Source: Desulfovibrio sp.
GTDB lineage: Bacteria; Desulfobacterota; Desulfovibrionia; Desulfovibrionales; Desulfovibrionaceae
NCBI GenBank assembly: GCA_003525525.1
Contig: DQED01000368.1
Span: forward strand, 1 to 9,581
DNA: 9,581 nucleotides
Reading direction: 5' to 3'
The notes beneath the pieces are model-generated. The model searched no databases, was not told the origin of the DNA, and saw only the letters and a program-made list of their open reading frames with translations. The position numbers and the translations under genes are program-made. Shown here piece after piece: positions 1 to 5,609 of this stretch. Each line of letters opens with the position of its first letter. The stretch's first letter is position 1.

Positions 1-16
1 GTCACGGGCAGCGCCC

Positions 17-2182
17 GTGCGGGGCCAGGGCAGCGCCCTGGCCGCCGGAGGCGTTCTCCGCAAACGACTCCTCTACGGCCTCATTTCCGGGGCGGCGGGG
101 CTGGCCCTGGCCTGGGCCTTGTCGCTGACCGGCATCGTCATCTCCTTCGAGGCGCGCACGTTCGACTGGCGCGCCAGGCTCATGGCTCCCGAGGGGCCGC
201 CGTCCGACGCGGTGCGCCTCATTGCGCTCGACCAGGCGAGCCTGGACTGGGGGGCCAGGGAGAACGGCCTGTCCTGGCCCTGGCCGCGCGAGGTCTACGG
301 CGTCATTCTCGATTTCTGCCGCCGCGCCGGGGCCAAGGCCGTGGCCTTCGACGTGCTCTACACCGAGCCCTCGTCCTACGGCGTGTCCGACGACGCGGCC
401 CTGGCCGACGCCGGCAGGCGGTTCGGCAGGTTCGCGCTGCCGGTCTTTCTCGGCCGCGAGTCCGGGAAGGCCGGCGACTGGCCCGCCGACATGCCGGCCG
501 ATCCGCTGGCCATCGCGGGTCTGGGCGCCTGGCTTGCCGGCGTCGATCCGGCGGTCGCCCCCGTCTTCCCCAAGGCGGCCTTTCCCGTGCCCGAGGTGGC
601 GGCCGGGGCGAAAATCCTCGGCAACGTGAGCCAGGAGCCGGAATTCGACGGCATCTACCGCCGGGTGGGGCTTTTCGGCGTTTTCGACGGCAAGGCCGTG
701 CCGTCCCTGCCCTTGGCCGCGCGCTTGCTGGCCGAGCCGGACATGGAGGCGGCGATTTCCGGGCACACGCTGCGCCTGGGGCCGGTTGCCGTGCCGCTCG
801 ACGACGCCGGGCTTTGCATTCCGCGCTGGCGGCGCTCGGCGGATTTCCCGACCGTGTCCGCGGCGCAGGTGATCCAAAGCGAGCTGGCGCTTCGCGAAGG
901 CGGCACGCCGACCCTGGACCCGTCGATCTTCAAAGGCCGCTACGTGCTGTTCGGCTTTTCCGCGCCGGGGCTGCTCGACCTGCGCCCCTCGCCCGTGGCC
1001 GGGGTGACGTCCGGGGTGGAGATCCACGCCCAGGCCTTGCAGAGCCTGCTCACCGGCGATTTCCTGCGCGTGGTGCCGCACTGGTCGGGCTGGCTTCTGG
1101 CGGGGCTTTTTGCCGTGGCCGGAGCCACGCTCGTTTCCCTGGCCACCGGGGCGGCGGCCATGACCGCCGCCATCGTGGTCTTCCTGCCGCTGCCCCTGGC
1201 GCTGGCCCTCGGCGGCTACGCCCTGGGCTGGTGGCTGCCCCTGGCCCTGCCGCAGGCCGCCATGGCCGGCGCGCTCGGCGTGGCGGTCGTCGTGAGCTAC
1301 GCCACCGAAGGCAAGCAGAAGCGGTTCATCAAGTCGGCCTTCAAGCAGTACTTGAGCCCCGACGTCATCGAGGCGCTCATCGCCCATCCCGAGCGCATGA
1401 GCCTTGGCGGCGAACTGCGCGAACTGACCATCTTTTTTTCCGACCTCCAGGGCTTCACCACCATCTCCGAGGGCATGGGGCCGCAGGAGCTCACGGCACT
1501 CCTCAACAAATACCTCACGGCCATGACCGACATCATCCTGGAGGAGGGGGGCACGGTGGACAAGTACGAGGGCGACGCCATCATCGCCTTCTGGAACGCG
1601 CCGCTTGACCAGCCCGACCATGCCGCCAGGGCCGTGCGCGCCGCGCTGCGCTGCCAGGACAGGCTCACGGAATTGCGCCCGACGTTCCGGGAGCTTTCCG
1701 GGCACGACTTGCACATGCGCGTGGGGCTCAACACGGGCGAGGCCGTGGTCGGCAACATGGGCTCGGATTCGCGCTTCGACTACACCATGCTCGGCGACGC
1801 CGTGAATCTGGCCTCGCGCCTGGAGGGCGTCAACAAGCAGTTCGGCACGTACACGATGATGTCCGAGGCCACGCGCGCGGCCGCGGGCGAGGCGGTCGCC
1901 TCGCGGCGCGTGGCCCTGGTCGAGGTGGTGGGGCGGGCCGAGGCCGTCACGGTCCACGAACCGCTGTGGCCCAAGGAAGCCGCTTCGCGCCGGGAAAGCC
2001 TGGACGCCTTCGCCGCCGCCCTTGAGGCGTTCATTGCCGGCGAGTTCGCAACGGCGCTGGCGGGCTTCGAAGCGCTGGCGGAAAACGATGCGGCGGCGGC
2101 GTCCTATGTGAAACGCTGCCGCCGCTGTCTGGAAAACCCGCCCGAGGACTGGTCCGGGGTGTGCGTCATGACCTCGAAGTGA
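17..2182 (+). CDS. CHASE2-domain membrane adenylate cyclase (class III)
   Basis: Predicted to make cyclic AMP from ATP in response to a signal sensed outside the cytoplasm. In order, the 721-residue product has an N-terminal membrane helix (about 18-42), a CHASE2 sensor domain (about 45-350, including FDWRARL and the AKAVAFDVLY region), three membrane helices (about 356-428), a short linker and a class III cyclase domain (about 460-650). The catalytic set is complete: metal-binding Asp476 (FFSDLQGFT) and Asp520 (KYEGDAIIAF), adenine-selecting Lys516 and Asp588 (FDYTMLGD), and transition-state Asn597 and Arg601 (VNLASRLEG). The Lys/Asp pair argues for ATP rather than GTP. The C-terminal tail looks TPR-like and helical. 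The start is uncertain: GTG 17 has no ribosome binding site, lies in a hairpin repeat, and the frame is open to the left edge, so the true start may lie outside the window. No ATG, GTG or TTG follows before the first membrane helix. The stop is 9 bp from the converging rdgC-partner gene. Confidence 0.93.
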   Translation: MRGQGSALAAGGVLRKRLLYGLISGAAGLALAWALSLTGIVISFEARTFDWRARLMAPEGPPSDAVRLIALDQASLDWGARENGLSWPWPREVYGVILDFCRRAGAKAVAFDVLYTEPSSYGVSDDAALADAGRRFGRFALPVFLGRESGKAGDWPADMPADPLAIAGLGAWLAGVDPAVAPVFPKAAFPVPEVAAGAKILGNVSQEPEFDGIYRRVGLFGVFDGKAVPSLPLAARLLAEPDMEAAISGHTLRLGPVAVPLDDAGLCIPRWRRSADFPTVSAAQVIQSELALREGGTPTLDPSIFKGRYVLFGFSAPGLLDLRPSPVAGVTSGVEIHAQALQSLLTGDFLRVVPHWSGWLLAGLFAVAGATLVSLATGAAAMTAAIVVFLPLPLALALGGYALGWWLPLALPQAAMAGALGVAVVVSYATEGKQKRFIKSAFKQYLSPDVIEALIAHPERMSLGGELRELTIFFSDLQGFTTISEGMGPQELTALLNKYLTAMTDIILEEGGTVDKYEGDAIIAFWNAPLDQPDHAARAVRAALRCQDRLTELRPTFRELSGHDLHMRVGLNTGEAVVGNMGSDSRFDYTMLGDAVNLASRLEGVNKQFGTYTMMSEATRAAAGEAVASRRVALVEVVGRAEAVTVHEPLWPKEAASRRESLDAFAAALEAFIAGEFATALAGFEALAENDAAAASYVKRCRRCLENPPEDWSGVCVMTSK
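21..58 (+). repeat. Hairpin repeat with GCCGCCGGAGGC tail, copy 1
   Basis: A perfect 9-bp stem (23-31 with 35-43, loop AGC) is followed directly by GCCGGAGGC and then GTTCTCCGC. The 16 bases CCTGGCCGCCGGAGGC (37-52) recur exactly at 2795-2810, also after a palindrome. The 11-base palindrome GGGCAGCGCCC occurs twice here (6-16 and 28-38). From memory, similar hairpins with this tail are scattered between genes in Desulfovibrio genomes. This copy overlaps the first codons of the cyclase reading frame. Confidence 0.65.
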
Positions 2183-2191
2183 CCGCCGGGG

Positions 2192-2719
2192 CTAGACGCC
2201 CTCGCGCAGCCATTCGGCGAAGTCGGACAGTTCGCCGGTCCAGCCTTGGCTTAAGCGCACGGTCAGGAACTGGCTGTAGAGGGCGTCGAAAAAGCCGGCG
2301 CATTTTTCCACGAGGTAGAGCTTTTCCAGGACCTTGGCGTCCGGGTCGTCGCCTTCCTCGCTGCGCGTTTCCATCTTGGGCGTGCGCAGGGAGTTGAGGG
2401 TGAAGTCGTCGGCCTTGACCGTGACGGTCCAGGTTTCGCCGTCCTGCTCGAAGCGAATCAGCGCGCGGTCCACGCGCTTGCCGCTTTTGACGCCGAGGCG
2501 CGCCTCGGCGAACTGGGCGTGCGGCCCGGAAACCGTGGCCGTTTCGGCGTCCTCGCCCTCGCCGCCGCGCACCGATATCTTCTGCTCCAGGTACACGTTG
2601 ACCTCGGAGCCGTCCGGCAGCTTGAACAGCCAGCCGCTTTTTTCGCTCTTGAACCAGAGCCAGGTCAGGAAGTCCTGCCCCAGCACCGGATTCTTGGCTT
2701 CCGCCATATTGATGTCCAT
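2192..2719 (-). CDS. Conserved RdgC-partner protein, probable C-terminal half of a split RdgC
   Basis: A 175-residue soluble protein without signal peptide or membrane segments. The start ATG at 2719 has GGGAG 7 bases upstream. I do not recognise a named family, but the layout fits the C-terminal half of E. coli RdgC as I recall it. The pattern runs from a hydrophobic FLTWLWF start, through a strand-rich stretch with an acidic loop, to AEARLGVKSGKRVDRALIRF (about 72-91; compare the RdgC segment with EAGKVVTKLAL), a W-T-V-T-V strand then LNSLRTPK, and finally a long amphipathic helix (about 130-155). It follows the RdgC N-terminal-half gene on the same strand after 119 bp, so co-transcription is likely. 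Inference: the two products assemble into one RdgC-like DNA-binding unit. It could instead be an unrelated conserved neighbour. The stop lies 9 bp from the cyclase stop, leaving no room for a terminator. Confidence 0.8.
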   Translation of the reverse strand: MDINMAEAKNPVLGQDFLTWLWFKSEKSGWLFKLPDGSEVNVYLEQKISVRGGEGEDAETATVSGPHAQFAEARLGVKSGKRVDRALIRFEQDGETWTVTVKADDFTLNSLRTPKMETRSEEGDDPDAKVLEKLYLVEKCAGFFDALYSQFLTVRLSQGWTGELSDFAEWLREGV

Positions 2720-2770
2720 CGACCGTCTCCCGGCATTGCCGCGCTAATAGGTCCCTTTTCCCCGTCGCGG

Positions 2771-2820
2771 AGGTCCAGGAGGGGGTCACCCCCTCCTGGC
2801 CGCCGGAGGCATCTTCCCGC
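2771..2820 (+). repeat. Hairpin repeat with GCCGCCGGAGGC tail, copy 2
   Basis: A perfect 25-base palindrome (2775-2799, one-base centre) runs into GCCGCCGGAGGC and then ATCTTCCCGC. It shares CCTGGCCGCCGGAGGC and a similar 3' flank with copy 1, while the inner stem differs and stays fully paired. It lies between the two rdgC-related genes, with the conserved tail on the strand opposite to their transcription. No T-run follows on either strand, so it is not a classic terminator, though it could modulate expression of the downstream half. Confidence 0.7.
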
Positions 2821-2838
2821 TTTCCTCCCCTTCTCATC

Positions 2839-3456
2839 CTACCCGTCAAACCGGCTCGGTTCGATATGTTCCAGGGCCAGGGCGCGTTCGACGCCGAGCA
2901 TGCGTTCGGCCAGGAAGGCCGGGGTCTGCGGCTCGAGGTGCATCTCGAACGTCATGGTGAAGAGGTCCTCGAAAAGGGTCTGCACCTTGCTGTTGGTGGA
3001 GCACAGCCAGACGACCTGGTCCATGGTGTTCCAGACCGCCTCGAACACGGCCGGGATGGGCAGGGCGCGGGCCATGAGCGAGAGCTTGATCCGTTCGGCG
3101 ATCTCCTTCTTGCGCTCCTTGGACACGAAATTCTTGCCCGAGGCGAGGTTGTGTTCCTTTTCCTGGTCGATGGCCAGGCGCATGTGCTTTTTGAGCACCG
3201 CTGGCGAAACGCGCCGCGTGTCCAGGCGCAGGGAAAAGGCCAGGTAATGGCCTTTTTCCGGGGGCGCGCCGCGCCATTCGGTGTCCAGGTAGTCCTCGAA
3301 GGCGACCCAGCCGAAGGAGCGTTCGTCGGCGGTGTTGTCGATGTCGGTAAACGCGTATTTCTTCAGGCGGTCCGGGGCTTCGCGCAGGATGTCGTTCTTG
3401 ACTTCCCCCACGATCCTGTAACGGGTGAATCCGCCGCTTGCGGCCAAAAGTCCCAA
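2839..3456 (-). CDS. rdgC: RdgC-like recombination-associated protein (short form, N-terminal half)
   Basis: RdgC is a non-specific double-stranded DNA-binding protein that forms ring-shaped dimers and limits RecA-mediated recombination. This product is 205 residues from the chosen TTG start, against 303 for E. coli RdgC. It matches the N-terminal half: FTRYRIVGEV near the start (RdgC: LMVYRLSREI), a KKYAF...FGWVAFED segment (RdgC: ASMAF...MGWVPP), LKKHMRLAIDQE with a basic helix (compare the RdgC stretch from IKQALEAKI), LSLMARALP (LHSLLPRA) and a WLCSTNSKVQTLFEDLF region (compare VDCASAKKAEDTLALL). The TTG at 3456 is preferred over the ATG at 3501 because AAAGGAGG sits 5 bases before it, the ATG has no ribosome binding site, and the resulting N-terminus MGLLAASGGFTRYR resembles short RdgC proteins I recall from Geobacter. 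The missing half seems to be encoded by the next gene. There are no membrane segments. Confidence 0.85.
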   Translation of the reverse strand: MGLLAASGGFTRYRIVGEVKNDILREAPDRLKKYAFTDIDNTADERSFGWVAFEDYLDTEWRGAPPEKGHYLAFSLRLDTRRVSPAVLKKHMRLAIDQEKEHNLASGKNFVSKERKKEIAERIKLSLMARALPIPAVFEAVWNTMDQVVWLCSTNSKVQTLFEDLFTMTFEMHLEPQTPAFLAERMLGVERALALEHIEPSRFDG

Positions 3457-3461
3457 AGCGT

Positions 3462-3469
3462 CCTCCTTT
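3462..3469 (-). promoter_or_regulatory. Ribosome binding site that fixes the rdgC start
   Basis: On the minus strand AAAGGAGG (3469 down to 3462) is followed by five bases and TTG at 3456. This strong Shine-Dalgarno lies inside the longer reading frame that begins with ATG at 3501, which has none. It supports the TTG start and a 205-residue product. Confidence 0.7.
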
Positions 3470-3636
3470 GCCTGCCGGGAGACCCGGCCGGCGCGTGGCA
3501 TGGGCTGGGTGATAGATCAAATCCGGCCGTCGCGCCAGGGGGCGGGGCAGGGCGGGGGAAATCGTCGCCATGGCAACGGGTTGGCAAAAAGCGCCGCCTC
3601 GCCGTTGGCCCGGCTTATGCATTCTTTCGTGCAGAC

Positions 3637-3644
3637 GGAGGTGA
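3637..3644 (+). promoter_or_regulatory. Near-perfect Shine-Dalgarno for the 67-aa gene
   Basis: GGAGGTGA matches the anti-Shine-Dalgarno consensus over eight bases. GGAGG is 8 bases before ATG 3650. It selects that ATG over the in-frame ATG at 3617 and is the best evidence that the short frame is translated. Confidence 0.75.
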
Positions 3645-3649
3645 CGACC

Positions 3650-3853
3650 ATGGCCGTTATCCGCATGAGCCACTCGGACGGCAGGATGCGCATCGGATCG
3701 TTCACCCGCAAGGCCACCACGTCCTCCGGGTGCAACGAACCCTTCAAGAACGCCTACTGGTGCCCGAAAAGAAAGTGGTTTGCCAAGGAGCCCTGTCCCT
3801 TTTCCAACCGGTTCGAATGCATGAGCTTCGCCCGCTTCAGCGGGGCCATCTGA
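3650..3853 (+). CDS. Small basic four-cysteine protein of unknown function (67 aa)
   Basis: I do not recognise this gene. Three things support its being real: a near-perfect GGAGGTGA 8 bases before ATG 3650, third codon positions that are G or C in about 58 of 67 codons as in the neighbours, and GC-rich hairpins after the stop. The 67-residue product has no signal peptide or membrane helix. It is basic (12 Arg/Lys against 4 Asp/Glu) and has cysteines at 28, 38, 49 and 57 (CX9C, X10, CX7C), two of them followed by proline, in an aromatic-rich second half (AYWCPK, KWFAKEPCP, RFECMSF). The four cysteines could bind a metal such as zinc, or an iron-sulfur centre in an anaerobe, but the spacing matches no motif I can name. 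It looks like a single-gene unit, divergent from rdgC and separated from mdtA by a long gap. A longer frame starting at 3425 on the same strand is probably not used. Confidence 0.72.
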   Translation: MAVIRMSHSDGRMRIGSFTRKATTSSGCNEPFKNAYWCPKRKWFAKEPCPFSNRFECMSFARFSGAI

Positions 3854-3869
3854 AGCCGAAATGCCCCGA

Positions 3870-3916
3870 CCGGAAGGGGGTGTCCCCTTCCGGCCCCTCG
3901 CGGGGCGTGCCGCCCC
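3870..3916 (+). terminator. Tandem GC-rich hairpins after the 67-aa gene
   Basis: Starting 16 bases after the stop is a perfect 10-bp stem (3870-3879 with 3884-3893, loop GTGT). It is followed by CCCC-TCGC-GGGG (3894-3905) and an overlapping 6-bp stem GGGGCG-TGC-CGCCCC (3902-3916). The second and third compete for the same G run. No T-run follows the first stem, so this is a terminator by position and stem strength only; a role in mRNA stability is equally possible. Confidence 0.5.
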
Positions 3917-4107
3917 GGCCTTTCCCGCGCGTCTTTCCTCCCTGCCGCAGATGCCGCCGCTCCCAGGCCGGCATGCGCCGCCGCCGCGCGCCGCACCCGC
4001 AACCACTGCCAAGGGCCTGACGTTTTCGCAGCTAGGTGCTGCAAAATTGTCCGCGACCGGCAGGGACGTACGGCAGGCCATCTTTTGTCACGCATCGCGC
4101 GGATACA

Positions 4108-4132
4108 GGCCGCGGGGGAATTGCCCGTGGCC
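4108..4132 (+). other. Strong hairpin in the mdtA upstream region
   Basis: A 9-bp stem, GGCCGCGGG (4108-4116) with CCCGTGGCC (4124-4132), contains one G-U wobble and has a 7-base loop GGAATTG. The wobble pair weakly favours an RNA-level role on the plus strand. It is not followed by a T-run, and no attached function can be named. Confidence 0.35.
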
Positions 4133-4290
4133 GGCGTATCACGAGAATCCCGCACTGGGTATGAAACCTCACCGGGGTTGCGGGCGACAGGCTGTCGCAG
4201 GCCGCCCCGAAGAACGCCGATGCCGGGACGGCCTGCGCAAGTCCGGTGTGACGCGCATCGTCCCGGCCGCGATCTGACGGTTTGGAAATC

Positions 4291-4304
4291 TCCCCGCAAG
4301 GGGA
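4291..4304 (+). other. GNRA-tetraloop hairpin (TCCCC-GCAA-GGGGA)
   Basis: A 5-bp stem closes a GCAA loop, which belongs to the GNRA class common in structured RNA. It lies just upstream of the candidate mdtABC promoter and would be in the transcript only if transcription starts earlier. Short enough to occur by chance in GC-rich DNA. Confidence 0.25.
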
Positions 4305-4344
4305 CTGGCAGGCTTTCCCCCGCTGATGTAACCTTTGGCCTGCC
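4305..4344 (+). promoter_or_regulatory. Candidate mdtABC promoter flanked by an inverted repeat
   Basis: CTGGCA (4305-4310) and TGTAAC (4327-4332), 16 bases apart, each match four of six positions of the sigma-70 -35 and -10 boxes. A 7-bp inverted repeat, GGCAGGC (4307-4313) and GCCTGCC (4338-4344), brackets the spacer and -10, which would suit an operator. The match is weak, no start site is known, and a sigma-54 reading was tested and rejected. Confidence 0.28.
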
Positions 4345-4361
4345 GGATACGACGTGGGTTC

Positions 4362-4399
4362 GCAACGCCGTTTCCGGCATTCGTTTTTCCGGCAACGCC
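4362..4399 (+). repeat. Short direct repeats just upstream of mdtA
   Basis: GCAACGCC occurs at 4362-4369 and 4392-4399, and TTTCCGGCA at 4371-4379 and 4386-4394, so two units are interleaved within 38 bases. The cluster ends 22 bases before the mdtA start codon. Such spacing could serve a regulator or result from slippage. No known operator is recognised. Confidence 0.4.
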
Positions 4400-4421
4400 A
4401 ACCCTGACAAGGATGTCCCGC

Positions 4422-5609
4422 ATGCCATCTCCCCAGGACGCCTCGCCCCGACGCGGCTCCTTTCGCACCGCCGCCGTCATTCTCGCGCTCCTCGCCGTGG
4501 GCGGCGGGCTGTGGTTTTTCGTGGGCCGCGACGGCCGGGCCCAGCCCAAGGGGCCGCCCCCGGGCATGGGGCCCATGGTCGTATCCGTGTCCGTGACCAA
4601 GGCCCGGACCGGCGACGCCCCGGTGACGCTTTCGGGCATCGGCACGGTCACGCCGCTTAAGACCGTCACGGTCAAAAGCCGCGTGGACGGCGAACTGACC
4701 GAGGTGCGCTTCAAGGAAGGCCAGTTCGTCAAGGAAGGCGAGCTGCTCGCCCAGATCGATCCGCGCTCCTTCGAGGCCCAGCGCAACCAATACGAGGGCC
4801 AGCTGGCCAAGGACATGGCGCTTTTGGAAAACGCCCGGGCCGACCTCGCGCGCTACGACAACCTCGTCAAAAAGGACATGCTCGCCGGCCAGACCAAGGA
4901 CACGCAGGCGTCCCTTGTGCGCCAGTACGAGGGCGCGGTGCGCTCGGACAAGGCGCAGATCGACAACGCCAAGCTGCAGATCGAATACAGCCGCATCACC
5001 GCGCCCGTTTCCGGCCGCGTGGGCCTGCGCAAGCTCGACCCCGGCAACATGGTCAAAAGCACGGACGAGAACGGCCTTTGCGTCATCACCCAGATGTCGC
5101 CCATGAGCGTGGTCTTCACCCTGCCCGAGGACCAGTTGCCCAAGGTGCGCCGCAAGCTGCTCGCCGGCGAATCGCTTCCCGTGACCGCCTACGACCGCAC
5201 CATGAGCGAGAAGCTGGCCCAGGGGAAACTCGCGACCACCGACAACCAGATCGACGTCTCCACGGGCACGGTCAGGCTGCGGGCGCTATTCGACAACAAG
5301 GACGAGGCGCTTTTCCCCAACCAGTTCGTCAACGCCGAACTGCTGCTCGATAATAAGCGAAACGTCGTGCTCGTGCCCGCAGCGGCCGTGTTGCGCGGCC
5401 CCAAGGGCGCGCACGTGTTCGTGGTCGGCGCGGACAATACGGCGTCCATGCGCCCCGTGGTCACGGGCCTGGCCGTTGGCACCGACGTCGTGGTGGACTC
5501 GGGGCTTGCCGCGGGCGAAACCGTGGTGGTCGACGGCGCGGACAGGCTGCGCGACGGTTCCAAGGTCTCCATACGGCAAGACGCGGCCGCGGCGGCGCCC
5601 AACGCATGA
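4422..5609 (+). CDS. mdtA: RND efflux pump periplasmic adaptor subunit MdtA
   Basis: Membrane fusion protein that links the MdtB/MdtC inner-membrane transporters to a TolC-type outer membrane channel. The 395-residue product has a short cytoplasmic tail, one anchoring helix (about 17-34) with no lipobox cysteine, a split biotinyl-lipoyl domain (about 84-114: [28 protein letters not shown]; second half about 190-213: [20 protein letters not shown]), a helical hairpin between them (about 115-185), then beta-barrel and membrane-proximal domains ([39 protein letters not shown]). These stretches match E. coli MdtA (415 aa) closely. The start chosen is ATG 4422, with AAGGA 8 bases upstream. ATG 4413 overlaps that site, and an in-frame extension to 4335 would add a non-conserved tail. 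The stop overlaps the mdtB start (ATGA, 5606-5609), which indicates translational coupling. Substrates cannot be read from the sequence; E. coli MdtABC exports bile salts and novobiocin among others. Confidence 0.95.
   Translation: MPSPQDASPRRGSFRTAAVILALLAVGGGLWFFVGRDGRAQPKGPPPGMGPMVVSVSVTKARTGDAPVTLSGIGTVTPLKTVTVKSRVDGELTEVRFKEGQFVKEGELLAQIDPRSFEAQRNQYEGQLAKDMALLENARADLARYDNLVKKDMLAGQTKDTQASLVRQYEGAVRSDKAQIDNAKLQIEYSRITAPVSGRVGLRKLDPGNMVKSTDENGLCVITQMSPMSVVFTLPEDQLPKVRRKLLAGESLPVTAYDRTMSEKLAQGKLATTDNQIDVSTGTVRLRALFDNKDEALFPNQFVNAELLLDNKRNVVLVPAAAVLRGPKGAHVFVVGADNTASMRPVVTGLAVGTDVVVDSGLAAGETVVVDGADRLRDGSKVSIRQDAAAAAPNA

Larger units (their letters stand above)
3457..3649. promoter_or_regulatory. 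Divergent intergenic region between rdgC and the 67-aa gene
   Basis: With the TTG start for rdgC, 193 bp separate two genes transcribed away from each other, so both promoters should lie here. I see no convincing -35/-10 pair. TTGGCA (3581-3586) and TTGGCC (3605-3610) resemble -35 boxes but lack a -10 box at normal spacing. The short inverted repeat TGAT-AG-ATCA (3510-3519) is a possible but unsupported protein site. Confidence 0.4.
3917..4421. other. Long non-coding gap upstream of mdtA
   Basis: About 500 bp without a convincing gene. Open frames cross it on both strands, but none has a ribosome binding site, a consistent third-position G/C bias or a recognisable product; their translations are rich in Arg, Pro and Ala. 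It holds several inverted repeats (4023-4046, 4108-4132, 4184-4198, 4291-4304, 4307-4344) and a direct-repeat cluster at 4362-4399. I do not recognise a tRNA, a known riboswitch or a mobile element. It probably carries the mdtABC promoter and leader, and perhaps a small RNA or an eroded gene. Confidence 0.55.

Noticed and set aside
1433..1439. T7 run in the cyclase metal-binding motif as a programmed slippage site
   Set aside because: The run is short and the codons ATC TTT TTT TCC do not form a standard slippery heptamer. The frame continues normally through a conserved motif.
2..1957. A 651-codon open frame on the minus strand across the cyclase gene
   Set aside because: It is antisense to a gene with a complete catalytic motif set, and its translation is rich in Gly, Arg, His and Gln with no recognisable domain. 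Long antisense frames are expected in GC-rich genes with strong third-position bias.
4023..4046. Hairpin with TTTT and AAAA arms as a bidirectional terminator
   Set aside because: On both strands the T-run precedes the stem and the A-run follows it, the reverse of what intrinsic termination needs.
2846..4081. A 411-codon minus-strand frame spanning rdgC and the intergenic region
   Set aside because: It overlaps rdgC in another frame, covers the hairpins and the small gene on the other strand, and its product is repetitive Arg/Pro/Gly sequence.
4305..4325. Possible sigma-54 promoter (TGGCA element)
   Set aside because: No GC follows the GG at the required 10-base spacing, and the -12 TTGCA element is absent.
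4032..4428. Several overlapping frames on both strands in the gap before mdtA, tested for a hidden gene or regulator
   Set aside because: None has a ribosome binding site, helix-turn-helix pattern, consistent codon bias or familiar motif.
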